DNA of 64,000 bases, taken from the NCBI GenBank assembly GCA_016722285.1, contig JADKGI010000001.1, positions 930,001 through 994,000 of the forward strand, given 5' to 3'. This DNA is from Saprospiraceae bacterium. GTDB taxonomy: Bacteria; Bacteroidota; Bacteroidia; Chitinophagales; Saprospiraceae. Positions 9,432-18,324 of this stretch are shown one piece after another. The notes beneath the pieces are model-generated. The model did not search any database. It was not told the DNA's origin and worked only from the letters and a program-made list of their open reading frames with translations. The first letter of the stretch is position 1. Every line of letters starts with the position of its first letter. The translations under genes were made by a program, and so were the position numbers.

Positions 9432-9830
9432 ATGAAGTATTGTAATTGTATAACAATAACGGGTACAACCGTATCAGAGATCCGTCCGGTCGTAGAAGAC
9501 GCACTAAAAGCAGAAGGTTTTGGAGTGCTTACAGAAATTGACATTCAAGCTACGATGAAGAAGAAATTAGATAAAGATTATTTGCCGCACATCATCTTAG
9601 GTGCTTGCAATCCCGGATATGCTGATAAAGTTTTATCTATTGACCCTAACATCAGCACCATGCTACCTTGTAATGTCACCATAAGAGAACTGGAAACCGG
9701 TGAAATCGAAATTGCTTCCATCGATCCATCGCTAGCCATGAGTGCGATAAGCAATCAAGAACTTGAAGTTTATGCAAAGGAAGTGAATGACAAATTACAA
9801 AATGTGTTACAAGCTCTTAAAATAAAATAA
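9432..9830 (+). CDS. DUF302 family protein
   Basis: The intact 132-residue frame shows the DUF302 pattern: an N-terminal strand, then AVEDALKAEGFGVLTEIDIQ-type helix and strand (here VVEDALKAEGFGVLTEIDIQ), HIILGACNPGYADKVL, and LPCNVTIRELETGEIEIASID. DUF302 proteins are small alpha/beta proteins, often next to thioredoxin-like or redox genes, with no settled function. It is the last gene of the tetR operon, 16 bases after the lipoprotein frame, and the only undamaged one besides the membrane protein. Cys4 and Cys6 near the start, and the two internal cysteines, could suit a redox or metal role, but that is inference. Confidence 0.8.
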   Translation: MKYCNCITITGTTVSEIRPVVEDALKAEGFGVLTEIDIQATMKKKLDKDYLPHIILGACNPGYADKVLSIDPNISTMLPCNVTIRELETGEIEIASIDPSLAMSAISNQELEVYAKEVNDKLQNVLQALKIK

Positions 9831-9916
9831 TTGTGCCACCTGAATTTTTAAACTGCTTAAAGGTTTAAATAAATACGGCCTTGTTATCTACTTCAAAAAC
9901 TCAGCTCATTAATCAT

Positions 9917-10287
9917 ATGCAAGATATAAAACCGATCAACATCTTAGAAAAACTGTCACTGTTTACTGATCATTGGTCGCCTAAAATTGTCGGCGAATTG
10001 AATGGCCAACAAGTAAAACTGGCAAAGTTGAAGGGAGAATTTGTATGGCATAAACACGATAAGGAAGATGAATTGTTTTTCGTAATAAATGGTATTTTAA
10101 AATAGAATTCCGAGACAAAACGGTAGAAATCTATCCGGGTGAATTTATAATAGTGCCTCGCGGAATTGAGCATAAGCCTGTTGCTATTTCTGAGGAAGTA
10201 TGTATCATGTTATTCGAACCAAATACCACTTTAAATACTGGTGACACTTTGAGTGAGTTGAGGGTTAAGCAGTTAGATTGGATATAA
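9917..10287 (+). pseudogene. Single-domain cupin (one frameshift)
   Basis: The start at 9917 (MQDIKPINILEKL) is preferred over an upstream TTG-type start. The first half carries cupin motif 1, GEFVWHKHDKEDELFFVING, with two metal-binding His and a Glu. One A is missing in AAAA at about 10098; with it restored the frame continues IEFRDKTVEIYPGEFIIVPRGIEHKPVA (motif 2 with its His) to DWI and TAA at 10287. The length of ~123 residues is normal for this family. It is probably a functional metal-binding cupin with an assembly error. The ligand is unknown. Confidence 0.7.
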
Positions 10288-10876
10288 AATAGAAAATTTT
10301 AAAAAATAACAGGTTTATCCAAGTATAAAAGGATAGTTCGATCCGATCCTGGTGATGGCTAATATTCGATGTATTTAGGAAGGGTGTAACAAATGAAAAT
10401 CAGATAAAGGCTTGATAATGGTCTGAGCAAATAAAACTGCTGAAATCAATCAATTATTCATATTCCATTTATTACCATATCATTATTGACAATGCAAAGA
10501 TACAGCAGCTTTAAACGAACAGAAATGGACGATTGCCGCATTCATATGGACAATTTCTTCAACAAAGGTGAAGGCTAAAAAGCAATTTCATTTTTGGCTT
10601 TTAAGACTTTGATAGGTATGTTGTTCAAGTGTTACTTTTCAATATTTTCAGCCAGCATTGGACAATCTTATATCACATAGACATTAATAAGCATTAGAAT
10701 TTATTGGCAGCCGGACAATAAATGGAAACCATCCAATTTATTCAATCTCGAAATTGAAGAAATTATTAACTTGCAACCAATGAAAGGAAAGGATAAGCCA
10801 ATTCCAGTAAATCAAATAAAAGAGTTCTTTCCAAAATATAGAAATAATTTGAAAGATTAACATTAAAATGTAAGAT
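10288..10876. other. Intergenic region with gene remnants
   Basis: No intact gene is seen. A 28-codon ORF (MQRYSSFKRTEMDDC...) lies at 10493-10579. A longer start-less open frame at 10681-10860 reads RIYWQPDNKWKPSNLFNLE ... FPKYRNNLKD and looks like the C-terminus of a decayed or frameshifted gene that I cannot name. Confidence 0.4.
10681..10860 (+). pseudogene. C-terminal fragment of an unidentified gene
   Basis: The frame is open for 59 codons without a start. It has normal amino-acid composition (IRIYWQPDNKWKPSNLF, then IIPxx-type NQIKEFFPKYRNN) and ends at TAA 10858-10860, 16 bases before the DUF2200 gene. The upstream part cannot be reconstructed. Confidence 0.35.
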
Positions 10877-11242
10877 ATGAACAACACAAATAATCATGAT
10901 GTACGCATTGCAAAAATGGCATTCGCCTCAGTGTATCCTCATTATCTCACAAAAGTGGAGAAGAAAGACAGATCAAAAGAAGAATTGCATTGGGTTATTC
11001 AGTGGCTAACTGGTTATGATGATAAAAAGCTGCAGAAACTCATTGAAGAAAAGGTAACTTTTGGAAAATTCTTTCAGAATGCTGCATTACATCCTAATGT
11101 CCATCTAATCACCGGTGTCTTTTGTGGCCATAGGATAGAAGAAATCGAAAATCCACTAACCCAACAGGTAAGGTATTTGGACAAGTTGGTAGATGAATTG
11201 GCAAAAGGACGTAAAATGGAGAAGATTTTGCTAGTTGAATAA
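10877..11242 (+). CDS. DUF2200 family protein
   Basis: The 121-residue protein matches DUF2200 across its length: DVRIAKMAFASVYPHYLTKVEKKDRSKEEL, then VIQWLTGYDDKKLQKLIE, then HPNVHLITGVFCGHRIEEIENPL. The family is common in bacteria and has no established biochemical role. The frame is intact. The lipid-anchor and membrane signals are absent, so it is cytoplasmic. It sits alone upstream of the ECF sigma-factor promoter. Confidence 0.85.
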   Translation: MNNTNNHDVRIAKMAFASVYPHYLTKVEKKDRSKEELHWVIQWLTGYDDKKLQKLIEEKVTFGKFFQNAALHPNVHLITGVFCGHRIEEIENPLTQQVRYLDKLVDELAKGRKMEKILLVE

Positions 11243-11374
11243 AATGATAATCAATCGATTTGGTAAATTTTATCATATGACACAAAATCGTATCGATATG
11301 ACAAAAGATGCACTGCCGGTGACAACTATATTTTATAAACTTGCACGTGCAAAACCATAAACTTTTTGCCTTAA

Positions 11375-11404
11375 TTGAAATAATTACATTCATCTCTAAA
11401 TTTG
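11375..11404 (+). promoter_or_regulatory. Promoter of the ECF sigma-factor gene
   Basis: TTG at 11375-11377, a 19-base spacer and TAAATTTG at 11397-11404 match the Bacteroidota promoter consensus. The coding start is 36 bases downstream. Confidence 0.6.
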
Positions 11405-11439
11405 TATCGAAATAATTTAAACGTAACACAAAACCATTT

Positions 11440-12242
11440 ATGACAGTAGAACTTTTTAATCAGGAATTTGAAGGTATCACAGGGCAGTTAAAATCTTACA
11501 TTTTAAGAATAACAGCTAGCATTGCAGATGCAGAAGACATCGTTCACGACACCTACCTGAAAGCGTTGGACAAATTACACACATTTCGGGGCGACTCATC
11601 ACTAAAAACATGGTTGTTTACCATTGCTTCAAACCTGGCTAAAGACAATTTAAGAGCACAAAAGCGTTGGGCAGAAAATGTAACCGACATCACAAAAGAA
11701 GCGGCACTATCCAACAGACAGTTTTTTCAGGAAGCAATGCATATCCGAATGACTTCACCTCAGGGTCAATATGAAGCAAAGGAGCACATTGCATTTTGTT
11801 TTACCTGCATTTCAAAATCACTGCCATTAGAGCAACAGCTTTGTGTCTTTCTGAAAGAAGTGTACGAATTTAAAGTTTCTGAAGTAGCTATTATATTGGG
11901 AAGCAATGAAGCAATGATTAAATATTACCTGCACACTGGGAGATCAAAAATGATTAATATTTTTGAGGGACGATGTGCATTGATAAATAAAGAAGGTGTA
12001 TGCCACCAATGCTCTGAACTCAACAGCATTTTCAACCCTAAGCAAAATACCCAGGAAGAATTAATGAAAATTGACTTGGTAAAAGATGCCGAAAAGGGGG
12101 ATAAGGAACATTTGTTTGATTTAAGAATGCAGATTTTAAAGATATAGACCCATTTGAATCAAAGGCATCTACATTGCAATTGCATCATTTAGAACACAAT
12201 AGGCAGGTGATGGAAAAATATTTGGAAAAAAATACGGAATAA
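11440..12242 (+). CDS. ECF-type RNA polymerase sigma factor with Cys-containing C-terminal extension
   Basis: Region 2 (about residues 8-75) has the ECF core DAEDIVHDTYLKALDKLHTFRGDSSLKTWLFTIASNLAKD. Region 4 (about 125-175) has EVAIILGSNEAMIKYYLHTGRSKM. A C-terminal extension follows with RCALINKEGVCHQCSELN, three cysteines that could bind zinc, and FNPKQN; this is typical of a Bacteroidota ECF subgroup. The frame stops at 12147, but the next frame continues DFKDIDPFESKASTLQLHH to TAA 12242, so an indel near 12130 probably shortens it artificially. It has a consensus promoter. The genes downstream (SRPBCC and two small proteins) are likely co-regulated. No anti-sigma gene is adjacent. Confidence 0.8.
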
Positions 12243-12378
12243 TCCTATCGTTTTGTTTAGCCCCATCGTCAGAATAGAAAGCAAAACAAAAAATGAATTG
12301 CCGAACAATCACGAACCCCTATTTTAAAAATAGGCAAAAAAGCAGGCAATTATTTATTCCTAATTTCAACAATCACAA

Positions 12379-12879
12379 AGATGATCACAACAAAAAAGCA
12401 AAATGTCAATCTTAATGACGATGTAAGGCGGCGAAAGCCACAACCGTTAAAACAACTTTTCACAGAGAAACATCTGTCAGTACCGAAATTAATGCAGACC
12501 CCTTCAATTGTATGGGGGCCTTGCTGACGAATGCTTCCGATTATTCCCGGATGGAATTCAACTGTAACTTCAATTGAAGGAAATATTGCCTTAGGAGAAA
12601 AAATCAAATTAAAATCAATCCTTGATGCCAGACGAACGTTTAAACTTAAAGTAAAAGAGTTTGAGCCAGAAAAGAAACTGGTTTGGGGAGACGGGCAAGG
12701 TAATCGTGTTTATACGATTGCAAAAATCGGAAAAGGCACTGTAACATTTTCCATGACTGAAAATCGAAGATTAATGTTTCCACTTTTATGCCAAAATGAT
12801 TCCATCCTTTGACCAATCATTTGAGCAATTTGCAAGTGATCTGAAAAAGGAATCGGAAACCATAATGGGTGCCAAATAA
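12379..12879 (+). pseudogene. SRPBCC (START-like) domain protein, several frameshifts
   Basis: SRPBCC proteins bind hydrophobic ligands in a deep pocket. The fold is clear in pieces: TSVSTEINADPSIVWGLLTN (across two shifts at about 12480-12520), SDYSRWNSTVTSIEGNIALG, KLKVKEFEPEKKLVWGDGQG, and a C-terminus MIPSFDQSFEQFASDLKK to TAA 12879. Shifts fall at about 12460, 12510, 12540 and 12770. The length of ~165 codons is normal. It overlaps the upstream extension of the next ORF, whose real start is 12905, and is probably in one transcript with it. Confidence 0.65.
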
Positions 12880-12904
12880 TTTTCAACTTTCAAAATCAAC
12901 CAAT

Positions 12905-13213
12905 ATGAAAATAGTTAAAGTAACTTACACAACTAAAGCGGAATTCGCTCAACAAAACAAAAACAATATATTAAATGTTATGGCTGACTTGAAAGGGGGA
13001 AAACATCAAGGCATCAATTACAATGCTTGTTTGTCTGCTGACAATAAAACGTTTATTCACACAGCATTTTTCAAATCAAATGAAGACCAGATAATGCTTA
13101 ATGAGTTGCCTTCTTTTATAAGATTTCAGGAACAATTAAAATCAAGCGGACTTGAAGTTCCACCCAAACAAGAATTACTGACATTAGTCGGAACATCAAT
13201 CGATATTTTTTAA
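12905..13213 (+). CDS. Small conserved alpha/beta-barrel-like protein
   Basis: The ATG at 12905 (MKIVKVTYTTKAEFAQQN) is chosen over 12869, which would overlap the SRPBCC gene. The 102-residue protein alternates strands and helices in the way of dimeric ABM/EthD-like barrels, and includes HQGINYNACLSADNKTFIHT and VPPKQELLTLVG. It often accompanies SRPBCC genes in Bacteroidota as far as I recall, and here follows one by 25 bases. No catalytic residues are evident. Confidence 0.6.
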   Translation: MKIVKVTYTTKAEFAQQNKNNILNVMADLKGGKHQGINYNACLSADNKTFIHTAFFKSNEDQIMLNELPSFIRFQEQLKSSGLEVPPKQELLTLVGTSIDIF

Positions 13214-13235
13214 CACTAAATAATTATTAAAAAAA

Positions 13236-13643
13236 ATGAAAAACAAAATCGGAACCAAGGAGAATCCAATGGTATTGAAGACGCCACCATTGTCATCTGA
13301 GTACACTATGCATGTGGATGAAAAAGACGGCAAAGAAGTTTTAGTCTGTACTGTTGGCAAAACGGTCCTGCTATATAATATTCAATGCCTTAACGACCTC
13401 CACGCAATGCTTAAAAACCATGGTGACTGGATGGAACTGGGTAGTGCGGACGAACAGAAACCTACCAAAGAAGGAACTGTGGAAGCCTGGGGTCGTTCAG
13501 AAAATAATCCGGTCGGTGGATGGTATGGACTCAAAAAAGGACTTCGTGGACGATTCGGCATGTATATTCCTCCTCTGATGGAAAAACTCGGACTTGCTGA
13601 CGTGACACATGAGCCCAAGGGAAATAAGATGAAAGCAAAGTAA
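13236..13643 (+). CDS. Conserved protein of unknown function (possibly DUF6855)
   Basis: The 135-residue intact frame has strongly conserved-looking blocks: IGTKENPMVLKTPPLSSEY, LHAMLKNHGDWMELGSADEQ, GTVEAWGRSENNPVGGWYGL and KGLRGRFGMYIPPLMEKLGL. I recall this as a widespread small cytoplasmic protein, perhaps DUF6855, but the number is uncertain. It starts 22 bases after the previous gene, so the two probably form an operon downstream of the ECF sigma factor. No function is known. Confidence 0.7.
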   Translation: MKNKIGTKENPMVLKTPPLSSEYTMHVDEKDGKEVLVCTVGKTVLLYNIQCLNDLHAMLKNHGDWMELGSADEQKPTKEGTVEAWGRSENNPVGGWYGLKKGLRGRFGMYIPPLMEKLGLADVTHEPKGNKMKAK

Positions 13644-14045
13644 AGACAAGCAGAAAATCTTCTGGCAAATATTATGTTTAAGTCAGGTGGTGATCACAGA
13701 AGATAAATGGCAAAATTATTACCAAAATTGATGAAATAACATATGATGCATATCAATCTAAAAACATTGTCCAAAATGCGGAAAAGAAATTAAATAAAAT
13801 ACCTTCTGCATTGTAATAATAAGTTTAATTTTGGTATCAAAATCAGATTGTAGCTTAGAGTGATTAATACATCCTGCCAAAGCTTTTCCTTTTACCAATG
13901 TTATATATCCACCAATGGTCAGACAGTCGTTTCGACCTTTTATTTTGACGAAGGATTCCTGATTCTTATATGTGATTAAATTGAACAAACTAGCATTCAT
14001 TTAGATTCTTTCAAATCAAAGTCAAATTAGAAAAACATCCCGGGT
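13644..14045. other. Intergenic region, no supported gene
   Basis: About 400 bases with no gene that I can support. A minus-strand ORF at 13758-14000 (MNASLFNLITYKNQESF...) has no recognisable family. No terminator or promoter stands out. Confidence 0.4.
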
Positions 14046-14615
14046 ATGGATTATAAATTAATTGTTATTATTTCTTTTACTTTTTTGTATGGACTTTTTG
14101 AAATCTTTATGAGTGTAAGACAAAGACGTAAATTAAAAATTGTAAAATCGGGAGATAGATTTAGTATCTGGATTCTAAGTATTTCTATTGCGATTGGGTA
14201 TTGGATTTCTTTTAGTTTTGCATCAACTCAGGTTGGTCGTATTCGGTATTGGGATTCTTTTTTTGCCTTAGGATTAATTTTAATAAGCGTTGGATTGATA
14301 ATAAGAATTAAGTCAATATCTACACTAAAGCAACATTTTACGTATGCTGTTAATAAGATAGAGGATCATGAATTAATTGAAGTGGGATTATATAGAAACA
14401 TCAGACATCCCGGATATTTGGGTCAGCTGATTATTTTTCTTGGGATTTCAATATCCTTATCTAATTGGATATCGATTTTATCTATGATGATTGCAGTTTT
14501 ATGTGGATATATTTATAGGATAAATACAGAAGAGAAATTTTTGGTAGCACAAATGGGTACAATATATATTAATTATCAACGTAGGACTAAAAAATTAATC
14601 CCAAAGCTATACTAA
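14046..14615 (+). CDS. Isoprenylcysteine carboxyl methyltransferase-like membrane protein
   Basis: The 189-residue protein has about five membrane helices and the family hallmark GLYRNIRHPGYLGQ near residues 118-131, followed by the C-terminal EEKFLVAQMG...Y block. In ICMT/PEMT-like enzymes these residues bind S-adenosylmethionine at the membrane surface. The bacterial substrate is unknown; lipids or small molecules are likelier than prenylated proteins. The frame is intact and the gene stands alone. Confidence 0.85.
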   Translation: MDYKLIVIISFTFLYGLFEIFMSVRQRRKLKIVKSGDRFSIWILSISIAIGYWISFSFASTQVGRIRYWDSFFALGLILISVGLIIRIKSISTLKQHFTYAVNKIEDHELIEVGLYRNIRHPGYLGQLIIFLGISISLSNWISILSMMIAVLCGYIYRINTEEKFLVAQMGTIYINYQRRTKKLIPKLY

Positions 14616-15016
14616 AATAAATCATTTCACTCTGTGAGAAGAAATAAGGGATTCTGGCGGTATTTTTGTCGATGTTACTACTTGAAAGTTTGATAAATCT
14701 AATGAGGAAAATGATATTCCTTCCCAAAACAGGAGTTTACATTTCCATCGTTAATTTGACCTGGATAATGTTGACAAAAGGCGGGCCGAAGTGGAGCTAA
14801 GTTCTATTCAGAGTTATATTTCCAATTGGTGATTGACCTGGAATGTGGATGAATACAAGAAAAAACTACCCGAATATGAGGCTAAACAAAAACAATAAAT
14901 AATAGGCGGATGCTGCATAGGGCGTAGCAACTGGTGGGTGAATAGGTTATTTAAATCATTTAACACATTGTCTGCCTTGATTAAGAGATCCATTAAATCG
15001 ACATCTATCCAAACTA
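14616..15016. other. Intergenic region with decayed coding sequence
   Basis: A + strand stretch at about 14770-14898 reads DNVDKRRAEVELSSIQSYISNW, a TGA stop, then LTWNVDEYKKKLPEYEAKQKQ, as if one gene carried a nonsense codon. No start and no family are recognised. The rest shows nothing notable. Confidence 0.4.
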
Positions 15017-15520
15017 ATGACCAGACAGACACGAAAGCAAATAACGCTTTTTATTGAACCTGAAATAGCCCGGACAATTGAAAGGGTCCGGCAAAAATAT
15101 AATCCCGTTCAGTATGCCCTCATCGACAGCCATGTCACCCTCTGCAGGGAAGATGAGATAGTTCAGTTTGAGCAAGTTTTAACCAACATAAGAAAACAGA
15201 GATTTAAAAGTATATTTATTGATTTTGGTCCCGTTGTCAGATTTTCAGAAGGTAAAGGAGTGATGATACCTGAATCCGGAGAAAATGAATCATTTCATGC
15301 CCTCCGCCAGGCTGTATTAGCAGGAATTGATGCCTGTACACGATTACTTGCACCCCATATCACACTCATGCACCCGCGGAATGCAACTTGTACGGACGAA
15401 ATCTTTGCTGATATGGAGTCAGAAATTTTTCCTAAAAGGATCTTGTTTCGAAAAATCAGTGTCATCGAACAGTATGGCACAGACCCGTGGCAAATATTAT
15501 ATGAATCTGATACGGTGTGA
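15017..15520 (+). CDS. 2H phosphoesterase / 2'-5' RNA ligase-like protein
   Basis: The two catalytic HxT motifs of the 2H superfamily are present: HVTL at residues 39-42 and HITL at 114-117, about 75 residues apart. The 167-residue length is typical. Such enzymes hydrolyse 2'-5' or cyclic phosphodiester bonds in RNA or nucleotides. The N-terminus QITLFIEPEIARTIERVRQ fits the LigT-like fold. It converges with the lrp gene, with stops only 1 base apart and no terminator between. The substrate is unknown. Confidence 0.85.
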   Translation: MTRQTRKQITLFIEPEIARTIERVRQKYNPVQYALIDSHVTLCREDEIVQFEQVLTNIRKQRFKSIFIDFGPVVRFSEGKGVMIPESGENESFHALRQAVLAGIDACTRLLAPHITLMHPRNATCTDEIFADMESEIFPKRILFRKISVIEQYGTDPWQILYESDTV

Positions 15521-15521
15521 T

Positions 15522-15977
15522 TTACACTTTTAGTCCGGTATCCCGTTTTAGTTCCGTCATGACAAATGAGCTCTGAACATTGGCGATATTGTCGAGTGAT
15601 GCCAGTTTTTTACTCACAAAATGCTGATAAGAATCCATATCCTTTTCTACTACTTTCAGAAGATAATCATACATGCCTGCTATATGATAACATTCGTGCA
15701 CTTCGTCAAATCTGACAATTTCTTCCTGAAACTTTTCTATCATATCCTTCTGATGATTTTTGAGGGAAACATTACACATCACAATCAATCCAAAGCCCAT
15801 TTTTTTTGCATCAATATGCGCATGATATCCGGTGATAAAGCCTTCTTTCTCGAGCTTTTTCAGTCGTTCGAAGGTGGGAGTTGGGCTGAGATTGATATTT
15901 TCACTCAGTTCTTTGATCGTAATTTTAGCATTACTCTGTACAATTCTTATGATGTCCAGATCAAATGAGTCAGGCAT
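15522..15977 (-). CDS. Lrp/AsnC-family transcriptional regulator
   Basis: The start MPDSFDLDIIRIVQSNAKI at 15977 is preferred; an upstream ATG at 16016 would add 13 residues with no homology. Residues 1-50 are the Lrp helix-turn-helix (ITIKELSENINLSPTPTFERLKKLEKEGFI). Residues 60-150 are the RAM ligand-binding domain (GLIVMCNVSLK ... VHECYHIAGMYDYLLKV). Lrp proteins form octamers and sense amino acids. It is divergent from the PLP lyase at 16134, and palindromic TAGAA/TTCTA sites lie between, so it probably controls that gene and itself. Confidence 0.9.
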   Translation of the reverse strand: MPDSFDLDIIRIVQSNAKITIKELSENINLSPTPTFERLKKLEKEGFITGYHAHIDAKKMGFGLIVMCNVSLKNHQKDMIEKFQEEIVRFDEVHECYHIAGMYDYLLKVVEKDMDSYQHFVSKKLASLDNIANVQSSFVMTELKRDTGLKV

Positions 15978-16050
15978 ACAGATTAATTTTCTGTTTATGA
16001 ATAAAATATAATACAAATATGCGTTATTAATCTAAAAATTAGCATATTTA

Positions 16051-16088
16051 TAGAAATATATTCTAAATTATTATGCAAAATGTAGAAT
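16051..16088. promoter_or_regulatory. Candidate Lrp operator: repeated TAGAA/TTCTA half-sites
   Basis: TAGAA (16051-16055) faces TTCTA (16061-16065), and ATTCTA (16060-16065) faces TAGAAT (16083-16088). The sites lie in the lrp-lyase intergenic region, just upstream of the -7 box of the lyase. That the Lrp protein binds them is inference from position. Confidence 0.45.
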
Positions 16089-16103
16089 AAATATGTAAAA
16101 TAG

Positions 16104-16111
16104 TATCTTTG
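16104..16111 (+). promoter_or_regulatory. -7 box (TATCTTTG) of the PLP lyase gene
   Basis: TATCTTTG matches TAnnTTTG and lies 22 bases before the start codon. No -33 TTG is seen, which is consistent with an activator- or Lrp-dependent promoter. Confidence 0.5.
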
Positions 16112-16133
16112 CGACAGATTAAATTAATATTTG

Positions 16134-17393
16134 ATGAAACCAGTTCATAACCACAATTTCCAACCCGAGTCAATGATGATGTCATATGGGTATAAGCCGG
16201 AACTTTCAGAAGGGGCCATAAAATGTCCTATATTTCAAACATCTACCTTTGTATTCAAGAATGCGGAGAAAGGCAAAGCTTTTTTTGAAGTAGCATATGG
16301 GCTAAGAGAACAGGATTTAGATGAGGAGCTTGGTTTGATTTATAGCAGGCTCAACAATCCCGATCTGGAAATCCTCGAAAACAGACTCTGCATCTGGGAT
16401 CGGGCAGAAGCATGCGCTGTCTTTGAGAGTGGTATGTCTGCCATCACAACAGTACTACTTGAGTTTCTGAAACCAGGCGATCTGCTCTTGTACAGTATGC
16501 CGGTATATGGTGGTACGGACCATTTTATCAATCACTTTCTCCCCAAGATAGGCATTACAGCAATGGGCTTTACACCCGATTTAAGTGAAGAGCAACTTAA
16601 AGAACTCGTCATCAAGACCGGTCATTCTGCTAATTTGGCCATGATATATATTGAAACACCGGCCAACCCAACAAATACAATCATTGATATCGAAGTGTGC
16701 GCGAATGTTGCAGCTCACTTTTCATCTGAAGAAAAAAAGGTGCTTACGGCAGTGGACAATACTTATATGGGACCTCTTTGGCAACATCCATTGAAGCATG
16801 GCGCTGATATCATTATGTATTCTGCTACAAAATATATCGGCGGCCACAGCGATGTCATTGCCGGAGCAGTATTGGGCAACGCAGAAATCATTAAAAAGAT
16901 AAAGACCCTGAGGACATTTTTGGGCAATATGGCGAGTCCAAATACCGGATGGCTGCTCTTGAGGAGTATGGAAACCCTAAAGGTACGGATGGACCAACAA
17001 GCATTAAATGCCCAAAAAGTGGCAGATTATCTTTTGAAACACCCGAATGTAGAAAAGGTATATTATCTGGGTTGTATCAACGAAAACAGTCCGTCCTGGC
17101 CAATTTACAAAAAGCAATATTTATCTCCCGGAGCGATGCTATCTTTTGATGTCAAAGGAGGTGAGAAAGAAGCATTTGCTTTCCTCAATCAACTGAAAAT
17201 GATTAAACTTGCCGTCAGCCTGGGGAGCACGGAGAGCCTGGCTGAGCACCCGGCCAGCATGACACACGCAGGTATCGAGCCCGAAAAAAGAATCAGTATG
17301 GGGATTACAGATAAGCTGGTACGCATCTCTGTGGGAGTTGAAAATCACGATGATATCATCTGGGATATCGGACAGGCACTGGGTTCCATTTGA
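16134..17393 (+). CDS. Cys/Met-metabolism PLP enzyme (methionine gamma-lyase / cystathionine gamma-synthase type)
   Basis: The ATG at 16134 is used; a TTG three bases earlier is not needed. The 419-residue protein has the fold-type I hallmarks: IYSRLNNPDLEILENRL, FESGMSAIT, ETPANPTN, the PLP-binding Asp in TAVDNTYMGP, and the Schiff-base lysine in SATKYIGGHSDV (about residue 233). The C-terminus includes SLGSTESLAEHPASMTHA. Family members cleave or form C-S bonds of methionine, cystathionine or homocysteine. The divergent Lrp gene points to methionine or sulfur amino acid degradation. The exact reaction cannot be told from sequence alone. The frame is intact. Confidence 0.88.
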   Translation: MKPVHNHNFQPESMMMSYGYKPELSEGAIKCPIFQTSTFVFKNAEKGKAFFEVAYGLREQDLDEELGLIYSRLNNPDLEILENRLCIWDRAEACAVFESGMSAITTVLLEFLKPGDLLLYSMPVYGGTDHFINHFLPKIGITAMGFTPDLSEEQLKELVIKTGHSANLAMIYIETPANPTNTIIDIEVCANVAAHFSSEEKKVLTAVDNTYMGPLWQHPLKHGADIIMYSATKYIGGHSDVIAGAVLGNAEIIKKIKTLRTFLGNMASPNTGWLLLRSMETLKVRMDQQALNAQKVADYLLKHPNVEKVYYLGCINENSPSWPIYKKQYLSPGAMLSFDVKGGEKEAFAFLNQLKMIKLAVSLGSTESLAEHPASMTHAGIEPEKRISMGITDKLVRISVGVENHDDIIWDIGQALGSI

Positions 17394-17475
17394 CAAATTC
17401 ATTGTAATAACGTCACCGGAGTGCTGCATTTGCCTGATTTTGCCTACTTTGTGATATTCCCTGTCGAAAATATAT

Positions 17476-17610
17476 GTGTTGGAAGATGTAAGTATTCATG
17501 ATGTAAGCCCAAAATTGAGAGGCCTTGTGGCAAAAGTTCTTAAAGGCACACAGGTAATAATCAGTAGCAATAATGAGCCACTAGTAGAAATAGTAGATTG
17601 CAAAATGAAA
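17476..17610 (+). pseudogene. Phd/YefM-like antitoxin fragment
   Basis: From a GTG start the frame reads VSIHDVSPKLRGLVAKVLKG, then TQVIISSNNEPLVEIVD, the typical N-terminal DNA-binding part of Phd-family antitoxins. The frame is then lost, and the adjoining sequence in the next frame belongs to an AraC-type remnant. No toxin gene follows. It is an orphan antitoxin remnant. Confidence 0.45.
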
Positions 17611-18095
17611 ATACAGAAACTACTCATGACGCTTTTGTGGCTGAAGATATTTCAGACAGACTCTTTGAACTTCAATACTTTGTCAGAAATAAGTTTTGCC
17701 CCACTTCAGGCGATTTTGGAGAAAACAAAAACCCTGAAAAAGAACTACTTCCTAAAGCCATAATCTGTGACTCAGACATGCTTTGGCTCATAAATATGGA
17801 GAAAATGATCATTGAGTCCATCTCTCAATTTAACTTCAAAATAGAATTCATAGCAAAATAAAAGCTGATGGGTAGAAATCATTTTTTTTTGACAATAAAA
17901 AAAATTTCTGGTGTTACACCCAATGAATACATCCAGGAAATGAAGATGATTATGGCCAGATACGGTCTCGAAAAACAACTATATAAATCTGTCAAAGATG
18001 CATCTATCTCTGTTGGATATAAAGATGTACGATATTTTTCCGGATTATTTGCCCAGCGCTTTGGCGCTCTTCCATCTACATGTCTCGAAAATTGA
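17598..18095 (+). pseudogene. C-terminal remnant of an AraC-type regulator or hybrid sensor
   Basis: Two frames separated by a shift near 17860 together give LINMEKMIIESISQFNFKIE, then FFLTIKKISGVTPNEYIQEM, then ARYGLEKQLYKSVKDASISV and GYKDVRYFSGLFAQRFG, to a stop at 18095. This is the DNA-binding domain of AraC proteins or of Bacteroidota hybrid two-component systems. The sensor part is missing, so it is a truncated, non-functional copy. Confidence 0.65.
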
Positions 18096-18324
18096 TGTCT
18101 TAAATCAACCAAATTTACACCAAAGTACGATTGTCACCCTACATTGATACAATTGTCAAACTTTTCAACTGTATTTTTGAGAATAATATTTATCAAAAAA
18201 AAACGCCTCATAATATATAGCCATCTACATCTTTTTAGATGAGTTATCATCTCTACAAGAGGGTTAGGCCATGGGGTAAGTGATATTTGACCATTGATTT
18301 TAACATCAGAAAAACAAATATACC

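Noticed and set aside
13758..14000. Minus-strand 80-aa ORF
   Set aside because: No recognisable family, no promoter or ribosome binding site; kept as unassigned intergenic DNA.
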